64,000 nt of DNA from Phormidesmis priestleyi ULC007 (GCF_001895925.1 NZ_MPPI01000014.1:62001-126000); one strand, 5' to 3'; numbered from the stretch's first letter, positions 56,017-64,000 are shown. Notes: a model not told the origin generated them from the letters alone. Program-made: numbers and translations.

Positions 56017-56643
56017 ATGAGCTATCCTCAAGCACCCTGGACACTGAAGGGGTTTGCGTTTCAAACGCTGCATTTAATTGATATCGCCAAAGCATCGCCG
56101 TTTATTCCGCCAGAGTTGGCGATCGTGTCGGCTGCCCCTGACAAAACGCTGGGAGGTGTTTATTTCTCGCAATATGGGACTGGCTCTAGCCTGGAATATA
56201 ACGAGCTAATTGTGGTAGCTGGCGTGGTAAGGCGAGAGCAAACGATCGGCGCTTGGGTGTCTCATATTTATGTTGACAATCCCGATTCGGTGGCTGGCGG
56301 TCGAGAAATTTGGGGAATGCCAAAGGAGTTGGCTACGTTTGACTGGCAAGCAGGAGCGCAGCGAGTTGTCGTTCAACAAGACGATCGGGTGCTGTGTTCT
56401 TTGAGTTCTAGCTGGCGAGTGAGTCTTGTAAGGCAAGCGATCGCGTTTCCAGTCTATAGTTTGTTGAACTCTAATTTTCTGCGGTTTAATGCGACGGCTT
56501 CAGCTAATTTTGGTTGGATTGGAGCCAAATTAGAGGTGCCAGAGGTTTCTCCGTTTGCGAGTGTGATTGACACGATGCCGATTTCCGCGTTCAGTGCAGA
56601 CTCATTAGAATTAAGAGTTGATGGGCCGAGGGTTGTTGCTTAG
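56017..56643 (+). CDS. Acetoacetate decarboxylase family protein
   Basis: A 208-residue protein with the ADC fold: YPQAPWTLKGFAFQTLHLID, a beta-rich centre with YNELIVVAGVV, and GREIWGMPKELATFDW, where the lysine in MPKE aligns with the Schiff-base lysine region of ADC. Related proteins act on other keto acids or are non-catalytic, so decarboxylation is not proven. The frame reaches a TTG at 56002, but ATG 56017 has GGGAG properly spaced. Confidence 0.8.
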   Translation: MSYPQAPWTLKGFAFQTLHLIDIAKASPFIPPELAIVSAAPDKTLGGVYFSQYGTGSSLEYNELIVVAGVVRREQTIGAWVSHIYVDNPDSVAGGREIWGMPKELATFDWQAGAQRVVVQQDDRVLCSLSSSWRVSLVRQAIAFPVYSLLNSNFLRFNATASANFGWIGAKLEVPEVSPFASVIDTMPISAFSADSLELRVDGPRVVA

Positions 56644-56656
56644 ATTGTATTTGAGC

Positions 56657-56722
56657 AAGGATCGTGGATTAAATACGGTTACTTGTAATGGTAACGGGCA
56701 CTGCCATGCCCTTGCAAGACCC
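56657..56722 (+). repeat. Small palindromic repeat, family A (copy 4)
   Basis: AAGGATCGTGGATTAAATAC, GGTTACTTGTAATGGTAACG, then a shortened GGGCACTGCCATGCCC palindrome. It follows the AADC-like gene and lies just beyond the end of the Rpn-like pseudogene. Compared with copies 1-3 the palindrome has lost about 5 bases. Confidence 0.68.
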
Positions 56723-56726
56723 AAGT

Positions 56727-57052
56727 TTAAGCTTTTGGAGACTTACCCACCTGCTGCTGAAGTTGTGGGACTTGCTCGATCGATAAACCCGTAGAAGAGG
56801 CAATAATGTCGATCGCGATGCCTCTGCGTAGAAGATTGATCGCGATTTCTCGTTGTTTTCTTTCTTCCCCCTTGGTTTCTCCCTCTGCCAGGATCGAACG
56901 ATAAACGGTGGATTCCTGCATGATGTCTCTCCGCAATACACGAGAAATGACTTCATCTTCTAAATTGCAGAGGCGGCAATTAGATTCGCTTGCGTCATGG
57001 GATCTGAGATTTGATTGACTGCTTGAGCGACCTACCGCAGCATTGGGCTGCC
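56727..57052 (-). pseudogene. Remnant of an Rpn/PD-(D/E)XK transposase-family gene
   Basis: Only the C-terminal part of this family is recognisable. Reading the minus strand: SPMLR, a stop (TAG at 57034), VAQAVNQISDPMTQANLIAA, then SAI and a frame break near 56960, then LEDEVISRVLRRDIMQESTV, YRSILAEGETKGEERKQ, INLLRRGIAIDIIASSTGLS, IEQVPQLQQQV. A nonsense codon and a small deletion have inactivated it, and the N-terminal nuclease part is missing. It abuts the restriction-modification cassette. Confidence 0.75.
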
Positions 57053-57187
57053 GTGTTTGCAGATGTATGTTAATTACTCAGAGTCTTATCTCAACAAAAT
57101 TCAGAAATTACGAGCATCCTGGAAATAGTCGAAATTGGACTATTCCAAAATAGACTTTACCCTTCTGCAAGAGAACAGGAGGGGGTT

Positions 57188-57442
57188 ATGAAAAAATCTC
57201 TCTTTTCAGAAGATTACAAGTGCTTCCTCAAACTGCTGCGTGAAGTACGAGAGCGTGCTGGACTTACCCAAGAACAAATTGCAGAAAGGCTTGAAACCAC
57301 TCAATCCATCATTAGTAAATGTGAGCGAGGTGAGCGGAGACTTGACGTTGTTGAGTTGAAAGCCTGGTGTCAAGCACTCGATCGCCCCCTTCCTGTTTTT
57401 ATTGCTGAGTTTGAAAAAGCTCTAACTGAGGGGGGTAAGTAA
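57188..57442 (+). CDS. XRE-family helix-turn-helix regulator (C protein-like)
   Basis: An 84-residue DNA-binding protein: LREVRERAGLTQEQIAERLE, then TTQSIISKCERGERRLDVVE is the HTH_3 fold with recognition helix around residues 36-47. Small XRE proteins beside restriction genes often act as controller proteins that delay nuclease expression. It ends 2 bases before the GTG of the nuclease gene, so the two are surely co-transcribed. GGAGGGGG lies right before the ATG. Confidence 0.85.
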   Translation: MKKSLFSEDYKCFLKLLREVRERAGLTQEQIAERLETTQSIISKCERGERRLDVVELKAWCQALDRPLPVFIAEFEKALTEGGK

Positions 57443-57444
57443 CT

Positions 57445-58527
57445 GTGCAGAAAATCATAGATCAACTCATTGCATCTGACCGTTTTAGTATGAAATTGCT
57501 TTATGATAGCGCTTGGTCAATTTTTTCTACTAACAAAGCAACCTCTGACAGCATCAATATTCTGAGGAATGACTTCAGTAACAACAAATACAAACAGATT
57601 GCCTTCGGAATCCTTCGACATGCTTTTTTGATTGAGTTAGTGAAGATTCCAGGTATTGAAACAACTAAGTTTCGCACTCGTTGGTACTCACAACTTAGCG
57701 GAGATCCAAGAGAATGCTCTTTTAATGAGTGTGTGGAAATTGCTCAGGATCTTGTTTTCACTCTTACAGGCGTTTGGCTCAAGAATTCTGAAAATCTTGA
57801 GGTGCTGACTCTATTTCTTGAGCATGGTATCCTTCCCTACGAATTACCGATTGACTATGTAGAACGACCTGCCATTAATGATATGGCTACTAAAATCCAC
57901 AGAAAAGGAAATGTTGTATGGATTGTTGATGAAAATGTCATTAGAACTCTTAAACTGCGACAGTATCTCACTAATCCTCAAACCAGTCCTGATGCTGTGT
58001 TCTTCAAGAAAGTACTTGATGACAAAATCAAGATAAAAACGTACCTGACGGATCGAGTACTAACTGGACTCTATAAGACAAATCGAGAAAAACGATGGGA
58101 AGTCCATCCTCGCTCAGTTCATTTTTCCCTTAGACGGGTATGTATAGCAATTGAATATGAGCTTATTACACAGCTTTGTGCGTTTGAGGGCTTTCCTGAA
58201 AATTTTCGAGAAATGCTCCAAGAGCAAGAAATTCTTCCACAAGCGATGGAAATATCTCGCTGTCCCATAACGCTGGAACCACTTGTATTTCAAAAGTTTA
58301 GAGAAGAATTAATGAACCCTACGCATGGGAAATCAAATTTCCAAGTCGGGCATCTCAACCCTCTCAAGCTTGACGACCCAAATAGTCTTATTGCTGGACA
58401 TACACCAGGAAATATAAGTTGGATCTCTGCCAATGGAAATAGAATTCAGGGCAGCATGAGTCTTGAAGAAGTACGAAACTTACTTAAACAAATCACTCAT
58501 AACTATGAAAATGAGGGCTTGGCATAG
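57445..58527 (+). CDS. Putative HNH-family restriction endonuclease
   Basis: A 360-residue protein. The first 270 residues match nothing I know. The C-terminus has a metal-finger (HNH/beta-beta-alpha) pattern: Cys273 in RCPITLEPLV, the catalytic-histidine candidate His303 in FQVGHLNPL, His319 in AGHTPGNISWIS (Asn323) and Asn332/Arg333 in NGNRIQG. Its position after a C-like protein and opposite a methyltransferase argues that it is the nuclease of the cassette. GTG start with GGGGG 9 bases upstream. Base composition is AT-rich relative to neighbours. Cleavage activity is inferred, not shown. Confidence 0.7.
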   Translation: MQKIIDQLIASDRFSMKLLYDSAWSIFSTNKATSDSINILRNDFSNNKYKQIAFGILRHAFLIELVKIPGIETTKFRTRWYSQLSGDPRECSFNECVEIAQDLVFTLTGVWLKNSENLEVLTLFLEHGILPYELPIDYVERPAINDMATKIHRKGNVVWIVDENVIRTLKLRQYLTNPQTSPDAVFFKKVLDDKIKIKTYLTDRVLTGLYKTNREKRWEVHPRSVHFSLRRVCIAIEYELITQLCAFEGFPENFREMLQEQEILPQAMEISRCPITLEPLVFQKFREELMNPTHGKSNFQVGHLNPLKLDDPNSLIAGHTPGNISWISANGNRIQGSMSLEEVRNLLKQITHNYENEGLA

Positions 58528-58530
58528 CGA

Positions 58531-60522
58531 CTATGAACCAGCCACCGCTAATCTAGCTTTCTTCGCCAGTTCCCTGGCTTCAACACGGTCATTGATAGAG
58601 GTTCTGACCATTTCTGTAATCTCGTGACGTAGTTGCTCAGATTTTGGGATAGGTAGAACGAGTTCATTGATTCTTTCACCAAGACTATCAATAATATCTT
58701 GTGTGAACTGTTTAGATTTTACCTGACGCTGAACAACTGGTGAACTTAAAACAGCGAGTAGGAGAAACGGATTCAGGTCTAAGCTGTTAGGCATTACACG
58801 AACCTTATACAAATGGCTCTGATAAATGATCTTGCAATCATATTCCGTTACTATCGCGCAAGTTCCAATTAAATATGTACCATCTTTAACCATCAAGATG
58901 TCATTAGCCTGAATATCTTGTTTCTTCCTCAGAGATTCAAAAATTTGATGAGCAACACCATGTTTGGGATCAGCTTTTAGTTCCCAGTTGCTAATGTCCG
59001 ACGTTCTTATAAATGGAATATCTCCAGTACCATACGCAAGCTTACCTAATTCATCTCCTGTAGAAACTTTTAGCACTCCGTCTTTAACAAGTTGACCGAA
59101 GTCAAGCAAGGCATGAGTATTTTCTAAGGAAATTAAGTTTTCGTTAACTTGAGGATCATAATATCTGGGACACAGTACTTTCGATTGCACTGAATCAATA
59201 TCAACTAAAAAGCCAAGGCTAGATTGATCAAAAGCTTCATTGTTTTTTGCAAGTTTCAAATGCTTTCCTATCTTTGGTAAATCATTATTGTCAATGATTC
59301 GAGCACGAGAGTCTTGACCACACCATTTAGCCTCAGCCATGAATATTGTAGATTTCTCTTTTGAACTTTCTCCTTTCTTTTCAGCCACTAGAAGGCAAGT
59401 TTTTGTGTGTGTACCGCCTTTTCCAGAGGTTTTAAACAATGCTTCAGGCATACCAATCACAGCTTGGATATTGCTTTTTTCTAAAAGATATTCAACAACA
59501 TATCTATAGGATTTATTCGATAAAATGCTTTCTGGAAGAACAATTCCCATTCTTCCGCCAACCTTTAACAAAGAGAGACATCGTTCAACAAAGAGAATCT
59601 GTGGAGATACTTGGTTTCTTACTTCTGATGTTGGACTCCACTTGTCAAGTGCGGGATAAAATTTCCATTTACGAGCTAACTGAAACTTATCTAATACTTC
59701 AGGTCTAGCTGCAACAATATTAACGCCAAAAGGTGGATTGGCTAGAAGTACATCAAAACCCTCGGCATCAGCTTTTTCTCGAACGGATAAAAGACCATCC
59801 TGTAACGCCAGGCTATCACCGCATAGAATACTCGGATGTCCACCTGTTAGAAGTGAAACATGGAGTTTTGCAAGATTAACCAGATAATCATCTTTGTCGA
59901 TGCCAAAGAAGGTATCAGTAGCGAACTTGGAAATTTCTTGTGCAGAAAATCCTTCTTCAATCCAATAACGGGAAACTGAAGTTAAAAATCCCCCAGCACC
60001 ACAAGCAGGATCAATAATTGACTCGCCAGGTCTTGGATCAACTGCCTTAACCAGCAAATCAGTAACAGAACGAGGCGTAAAAAATTGACCGGAACGACTT
60101 CGGGATTCACTACCAACGAAAACTTCAAAGGCATCACCAATCGGATCGCTCGTCGCATCAATTAGCGAAAAAGAACAATCAGTCATAACCTTATAAATCG
60201 TTTCAGGATCTAGAAGAATTTCAGATTGTGAATTATAAATATCTGGAAAACCTTCTCGGACTTTTGCAAATACGCTCCGAATTGTCTTTGAGAGATCTAT
60301 TGAAGTCGCCTCTATTTCGAGGGGTGGAACAAGCTTTAGCTCAACATAGAGCTTGCAAAATAGACATTTAAGAAGCTCATCTAATAATGTTTCATCACGA
60401 GTCGCACCAACAAACTGTCCAGCCAAATAATTGCGGAGGTTTCTGAAAATCTCCTTGGGTGTGCCTAATCCTTGAATCAGTGCTAGTTGCCTAACATCAG
60501 ACTTTTCTGAACGCTTTGGCAT
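58531..60522 (-). CDS. N6-adenine DNA methyltransferase fused to an HsdS-like recognition half
   Basis: A 663-residue fusion. The N-terminal HsdM_N-like helices are about 20-120; the catalytic domain has SGQFFTPRSVTDLLVKA (144-160), the AdoMet motif DPACGAGGFL (171-180) and the catalytic NPPF (262-265). From about 440 comes a single target-recognition-like region (GELGKLAYGTGDIPFIRTSD-type start, here GDIPFIRTSDISNW, then KKQDIQANDILMVKDGTYLI and PIPKSEQLRHEI), as half an HsdS subunit. It ends 3 bases from the nuclease gene, reading the opposite way. It would mark adenines in the target, protecting host DNA. Confidence 0.87.
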   Translation of the reverse strand: MPKRSEKSDVRQLALIQGLGTPKEIFRNLRNYLAGQFVGATRDETLLDELLKCLFCKLYVELKLVPPLEIEATSIDLSKTIRSVFAKVREGFPDIYNSQSEILLDPETIYKVMTDCSFSLIDATSDPIGDAFEVFVGSESRSRSGQFFTPRSVTDLLVKAVDPRPGESIIDPACGAGGFLTSVSRYWIEEGFSAQEISKFATDTFFGIDKDDYLVNLAKLHVSLLTGGHPSILCGDSLALQDGLLSVREKADAEGFDVLLANPPFGVNIVAARPEVLDKFQLARKWKFYPALDKWSPTSEVRNQVSPQILFVERCLSLLKVGGRMGIVLPESILSNKSYRYVVEYLLEKSNIQAVIGMPEALFKTSGKGGTHTKTCLLVAEKKGESSKEKSTIFMAEAKWCGQDSRARIIDNNDLPKIGKHLKLAKNNEAFDQSSLGFLVDIDSVQSKVLCPRYYDPQVNENLISLENTHALLDFGQLVKDGVLKVSTGDELGKLAYGTGDIPFIRTSDISNWELKADPKHGVAHQIFESLRKKQDIQANDILMVKDGTYLIGTCAIVTEYDCKIIYQSHLYKVRVMPNSLDLNPFLLLAVLSSPVVQRQVKSKQFTQDIIDSLGERINELVLPIPKSEQLRHEITEMVRTSINDRVEARELAKKARLAVAGS

Positions 60523-60594
60523 AGTATCTCTACATCATCTGTTTTTGATTGAAAGCAAAACATATCGTGTATGCGACAAAAGAGCAAGCGTAAT

Positions 60595-60760
60595 TCATGT
60601 AGTTTCGTTCAATTGAGCGATCAAATCGGGAGGTAGTGAAAGCCAGCCATTGAAGCCTGTATCCACGATCGCGTCTTGTGTGTAAACCTTTCCATCGGAG
60701 CCACAAACTGAAAATGGAATAATCGGCTCAAAATCCGCGTTTGACGACCCCGGTGATCAT
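60595..60760 (-). pseudogene. Truncated, frameshifted retropepsin-like aspartyl protease
   Basis: The ATG at 60760 overlaps the stop of the upstream gene by ATGA. It reads MITGVVK, then the frame breaks (an extra base in AAACGCG), after which the other frame gives DFEPIIPFSVCGSDGKVYTQ and DAIVDTGFNGWLSLPPDLIA. VDTG is the catalytic Asp-Thr-Gly motif of clan AA proteases. It stops at QLNETT, about half the usual length. The missing end lies where the restriction-modification cassette begins. Confidence 0.72.
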
Positions 60761-61029
60761 ACGGCTCTCTTCGTCCGTCCGCCAAATCGACGCACATGGC
60801 GGGAACCGATGCGGACAATCCAGATTTGAGCGTCTGAGTGACGGGCTTCGAGGCGATCGCAAGCAGCAATTTCACTTGCGTCAACTTCAAAGTCTCCGGT
60901 CTCCAGATCGATCGCCACAATTTTACCGTGATTGCCTTCTTCAACTTGCGATCGCACTTGAGATTCATAAATCTCATCACCACGTCGAGCAAATTCTTCT
61001 TTGCTGTAGCGGGGTTGTCGGACAATCAT
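60757..61029 (-). CDS. Small antitoxin-like conserved cyanobacterial protein
   Basis: A 90-residue protein: MIVRQPRYSKEEFARRGDEI, then YESQVRSQVEEGNHGKIVAI, DLETGDFEVDAS, and an RHSDAQIWIVRIGSRHVRRF end. It belongs to a common cyanobacterial family usually found as the first gene of a pair with a retropepsin-like protease, as here (ATGA overlap). Role unknown; an antitoxin function is only an inference from the pairing. GTG at 61038 is three codons upstream; ATG 61029 is the better start. Confidence 0.75.
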   Translation of the reverse strand: MIVRQPRYSKEEFARRGDEIYESQVRSQVEEGNHGKIVAIDLETGDFEVDASEIAACDRLEARHSDAQIWIVRIGSRHVRRFGGRTKRAV

Positions 61030-61057
61030 AGTGTTCACCTATTGCTGTTCTCCCATT

Positions 61058-62551
61058 TTAATGAATGTCTTGACTCTCAAAAAATCCCGTCAGCCATTCT
61101 TTGATGTGATAGGTTGCGCGGCAATCGTCTTCGTTATAAATCACGATCGAGTCCAAAAACGCCCGATCGCCCGTCGCCAGCCATTGAGCATACCAATAAA
61201 TCGATTGGGCACCGTTGGCGCTAGAATCTCGCCAATCAAACCCTAACCATCGCGCAATGTGCTTTAACGCATAGCTCTCGACGGGCAGCGTTACCGATTT
61301 TGTGACTCGCTCATGCAAATCGACAAAGCGCGCTAACAAAGGCGTAATTTGTTCTCTGGGAGTGCCATACAATTCGGCAAGCTGTCCAACGGTTTGCACT
61401 TCAAAGAGGCAAAAATGAAAAATGGGCGCATCTGGATACGCCCACACAAGGTCAAGAAATTCTTGCCAGATTTTTGATTCGTCTTCAGGTTTTTCTGCTA
61501 GCAGTGAATGAAAAACTTCGGTTTGTTTCTGGCGATCGACGACCAGCACGCCATGCAGATAAATCAGATTTAGCGACGGCTCGGCTTCGATGTCAAAATA
61601 AAGCTCGATCGGTGCAGTCGGAATGGAGGAATCGTAGCTGCGATGGATCGGTTTGTGTCCGTTTTGCGGTTCTGTATCGGGTAGAGCGGCGTAACTTTCT
61701 CCTAACAGGGCGCGATTTTGAACTGTGGATTGAGCCTGACGGACTAACTTTCGAGCCGCCTCACCGCCAAATCCTGGTAGGAGTTCTAGCTTGTTTGGGT
61801 GAAGATCTGCCAGCGATTCTAGCGTCGTCAGATTGAGTGCTTGGAGTTGAAGATAGCGACTGGGCGTAACACCCGGCAGCAGGGAAAGATGTTGGTCAGC
61901 TTTGGCGATCGCATAACAGTGCCCATACCAATGACAGAGGCTACAGCGACTGCGCGAGATAAACACCTCTGGCTCTTGGTCAGCCTTTAAAGTGGCGAGA
62001 CACTCGTCTAAAATCATCTCCATGCGAGGAATCGCCTCCCACAAATCGACCTCATAAAAGCCTTTGCCGCGCAGCAGTAGCCAAGCCGACTCGCACCAAG
62101 CCTCCTGCACGGCTGCCAACACTTTCACATGGTAGGCAACGATAATTTGATATTCTTGCTTGGGGCGTTTGCTCAACTTAATCTCAGTTGGCACATAGAT
62201 CCAGTCGCCAAACACCGACTCTCCGGGCTGTTTGGTCAACAGATCAGGAACGCTGATCAGCGTCACACCCGCTTGCTCTGAGCGTAAAACAGGCTGATAG
62301 ATCTGATCGACTCCCTGGCGCATCAGTTCTAGTGTTGCGTCTGCCCCGGCTGCCCAATCTCCCGATCGATAGCTGGGCTTTTGATAGGTTTCGCCCGTCA
62401 ATATCTCCCGATGATTGGCGATGCTGTCTTGAATTAATTTCAGCAAATAGTCATTGGGAGCATCTCGTTGAGTGAGATCTCCATGGCGATCGAGAAACGC
62501 TCGACGGCTACACCGTTGATAATTAAGCAGAAGGTCGGCAGTCAGCAACAT
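61058..62551 (-). CDS. TM0106-family RecB-like nuclease
   Basis: A 497-residue protein with two nuclease-like domains. N-terminally, a RecB-type PD-(D/E)XK core (VPTEIKLSKRPKQEYQIIVA, with the ExK pair) and a cysteine set (CSRRAF near 15; CSLCHWYGHC about 204-213) fit a 4Fe-4S nuclease. A helix-hairpin-helix (LEQ-like LLPGFGGEAARKLV) follows. C-terminally, an RNase H-like fold has YFDIEAEPSLNLIYLHGVLV and IYNEDDCRATYHIKEWL, the acidic residues of DnaQ-type exonucleases. The role is unknown; DNA repair is likely. Confidence 0.85.
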   Translation of the reverse strand: MLLTADLLLNYQRCSRRAFLDRHGDLTQRDAPNDYLLKLIQDSIANHREILTGETYQKPSYRSGDWAAGADATLELMRQGVDQIYQPVLRSEQAGVTLISVPDLLTKQPGESVFGDWIYVPTEIKLSKRPKQEYQIIVAYHVKVLAAVQEAWCESAWLLLRGKGFYEVDLWEAIPRMEMILDECLATLKADQEPEVFISRSRCSLCHWYGHCYAIAKADQHLSLLPGVTPSRYLQLQALNLTTLESLADLHPNKLELLPGFGGEAARKLVRQAQSTVQNRALLGESYAALPDTEPQNGHKPIHRSYDSSIPTAPIELYFDIEAEPSLNLIYLHGVLVVDRQKQTEVFHSLLAEKPEDESKIWQEFLDLVWAYPDAPIFHFCLFEVQTVGQLAELYGTPREQITPLLARFVDLHERVTKSVTLPVESYALKHIARWLGFDWRDSSANGAQSIYWYAQWLATGDRAFLDSIVIYNEDDCRATYHIKEWLTGFFESQDIH

Positions 62552-62678
62552 AGCTATACGCTAACAAGAAATTGGACTAGCTGCATTACCATTATTTGTC
62601 ATCTGTCAAGCGTAATCTTCTTTTAGGCTTCACTCACGACACCTTTCGATTCACCATTAGTTTAAATCGGGACAGCGT

Positions 62679-63857
62679 ATGGTCAGCCTTTCTACGACAA
62701 AATTAGAACAGTATCGGCAACACTTTCCTTATCTAGAAAATGCTGCCTACTTCAACTACGGTGGGCAAGGGCCGATGCCGCGATCGGCGATCGATGCCAT
62801 CAACCAGGCTCAAGAGTCATTGCAAAAAATGGGGCCGTTTTCGAGCGCGGTCAACGTTTGGATGGGAGAAGAAGCGAAACAGACGAGACGGGCGATCGCC
62901 GCAGAATTAAATATCCCTGCTGAAACCATGACTCTGACAGAAGATGTCTCAGTTGGCTGCAATATTGCCCTCTGGGGCATTGATTGGAACGCCGGAGATC
63001 ACTTGTTACTAACTGACTGCGAGCATCCCGGCATTGTGGCGGCGGCTTACGAGATTCAGCGTCGATTTAAGATTGAAGTGTCGATGTGTCCGTTAAAGGC
63101 GACTCTGAATGAAGGCGATCCGGTGGCGGTGATCAATGAGCATTTGCGTCCTCAGACTCGCCTTGTCGTCCTCAGCCACATTCTTTGGAATACGGGACAA
63201 GTTTTGCCATTAGCGGCGATCATGTCTGCCTGTCAAGGCTATCCCAGTCACCATCCCATCAGAATTCTCGTCGATGCCGCTCAATCGGTGGGTGTGTTAC
63301 CCCTGAATCTCACCGACTTGGGAGCCGACTTCTACGCCTTCACGGGTCACAAATGGTGGTGTGGCCCGGCAGGGGTAGGTGGACTTTATGTGCGTCCAGA
63401 AGCACGAGAAAGTTTGTCTCCGACCTTTATTGGCTGGCGCAGCATCACCACCAATTCATCTGGCACACCGACCGGATGGCAACCCGACGGACGACGCTAT
63501 GAGATCGCAACGTCAGCCGTGCCACTTTATGCAGGATTAAGAGACGCGATCGCGCTTCAATCAACCTACGGCACGATCGCAGAGCGCTATCAGCAAGTGT
63601 GCGATCGCAGCGCAGATTTGTGGCAGCGTTTAAGAGCAGTGCCGACTGTGAAATGCCTGCGATCAACTCCTCCAGAAGCGGGTTTAGTCTCATTTCAGCT
63701 AGAAGGCGGCAAGCATAGTTCACTCGTTCAAGCTTTAGAAAGCAAAGGCATCTTTGTGCGTACTATTCTTGATCCCGATTGCGTTCGCGCTTGCGTTCAC
63801 TATCTCACTACCGACTCAGAGATCAATCGATTAGTGGAAGCGATTAAGGAGTTTTGA
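62679..63857 (+). CDS. PLP-dependent class V aminotransferase, cysteine lyase (C-DES)-like
   Basis: A 392-residue pyridoxal-phosphate enzyme. Conserved: YFNYGGQGPMPRSAIDAI at the start, TDCEHPGIVAAAYEI (His117), RILVDAAQSVGVLPLN (Asp199), and FTGHKWWCGPAGVGGLYV with the PLP-binding Lys225. The FNYGGQGPMP start resembles the Synechocystis L-cysteine/cystine C-S lyase C-DES, which supplies sulphur for Fe-S cluster assembly. An epimerase-type role in the same family cannot be excluded. Single gene. Confidence 0.85.
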   Translation: MVSLSTTKLEQYRQHFPYLENAAYFNYGGQGPMPRSAIDAINQAQESLQKMGPFSSAVNVWMGEEAKQTRRAIAAELNIPAETMTLTEDVSVGCNIALWGIDWNAGDHLLLTDCEHPGIVAAAYEIQRRFKIEVSMCPLKATLNEGDPVAVINEHLRPQTRLVVLSHILWNTGQVLPLAAIMSACQGYPSHHPIRILVDAAQSVGVLPLNLTDLGADFYAFTGHKWWCGPAGVGGLYVRPEARESLSPTFIGWRSITTNSSGTPTGWQPDGRRYEIATSAVPLYAGLRDAIALQSTYGTIAERYQQVCDRSADLWQRLRAVPTVKCLRSTPPEAGLVSFQLEGGKHSSLVQALESKGIFVRTILDPDCVRACVHYLTTDSEINRLVEAIKEF

Positions 63858-63912
63858 AGAGAATTGAGGCAAGCCCTTACAATAGAATCTAAGCGATATT
63901 CTGCTTTACACT

Positions 63913-64000
63913 ATGGTCTTCATCAGCCCCAAAACTGACTTTGCGTTCAAAAAGATCTTTGGCTCTAAAAAAAGCAAAGACATTTTGGTCAGTTTTCTCA
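63913..64000 (+). CDS. Rpn family recombination-promoting nuclease / putative transposase (partial, N-terminus only)
   Basis: The first 29 codons read MVFISPKTDFAFKKIFGSKK then SKDILVSFL, the hallmark start of the Rpn/PD-(D/E)XK transposase family (SPKTDFAFKKIFG). The rest is beyond the window. The same family is represented by the pseudogene at 56727-57052, which keeps the C-terminal part. Confidence 0.85.
   Translation, partial: MVFISPKTDFAFKKIFGSKKSKDILVSFL

Noticed and set aside
60621-61025. 134-residue open frame on the minus strand
   Set aside because: It is out of frame with the small conserved gene at 60757-61029, whose sequence is clearly conserved, and runs on into the protease pseudogene.

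Overview
The window is chromosomal DNA of a cyanobacterium, probably a filamentous Leptolyngbya-like lineage; the genus is an inference. The evidence is psbK, a PAP/fibrillin gene, a DUF3134 gene, a C-DES-type cysteine lyase homologue, a PEP-CTERM protein, and very frequent HIP1 octamers (GCGATCGC) across most genes. Genes are dense, lie on both strands and are mostly core functions.

Layout. 1-5100: queuosine genes (queC partial, tgt), a UbiH-type hydroxylase, cobS, psbK with its own terminator, DUF29. 5100-10700: GST, TPR protein, a periplasmic ligand-binding lipoprotein, tRNA-Ser(GCU), mraY, DUF3134. 10950-15340: an apparent operon of fibrillin, PD-(D/E)XK/Fe-S nuclease, GNAT acetyltransferase and recJ. 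15400-22900: a processive glycosyltransferase, FKBP isomerase, DMT transporter, a c-di-AMP (ydaO/yuaA) riboswitch leading a universal stress protein gene, aroK, a LapA-like protein. 22900-31300: ubiX overlapping rnr, phoU, a conserved cyanobacterial protein, clpP, a DUF255 thioredoxin-fold protein. 31500-41300: an SbcC/Rad50-like ATPase without a zinc hook, a secreted protein, a group-2 sigma factor, a HerA-like ATPase, DUF4230, a DUF6492-type protein. 41300-49300: GST, peptide ABC permease and binding protein, phytase-like PEP-CTERM protein, FAD oxidoreductase, hairpin-rich debris. 49450-56640: DUF697 GTPase, rpsU, an unrecognised 436-residue protein, rel, an acetoacetate-decarboxylase-like protein. 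57180-60530: an accessory restriction-modification cassette. 60600-64000: a decayed aspartyl protease behind a small antitoxin-like protein, a TM0106-type nuclease, the cysteine lyase-like enzyme and the start of an Rpn-family gene.

The most unusual region is the restriction-modification cassette: an XRE regulator and an HNH-type nuclease read towards a methyltransferase fused to one HsdS-like recognition half. It almost lacks the CGATCG core seen everywhere else, and it sits between two broken genes (an Rpn-family remnant and a truncated retropepsin-like gene), which suggests horizontal arrival. The second highlight is the c-di-AMP riboswitch, whose terminator hairpin also holds the Shine-Dalgarno sequence of the controlled gene.

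Intergenic regions carry several families of small palindromic or MITE-like repeats. One copy supplies the stop codon of the DUF255 gene and another ends immediately upstream of the DUF4230 gene. No CRISPR array, rRNA operon, intact insertion sequence or prophage was seen.
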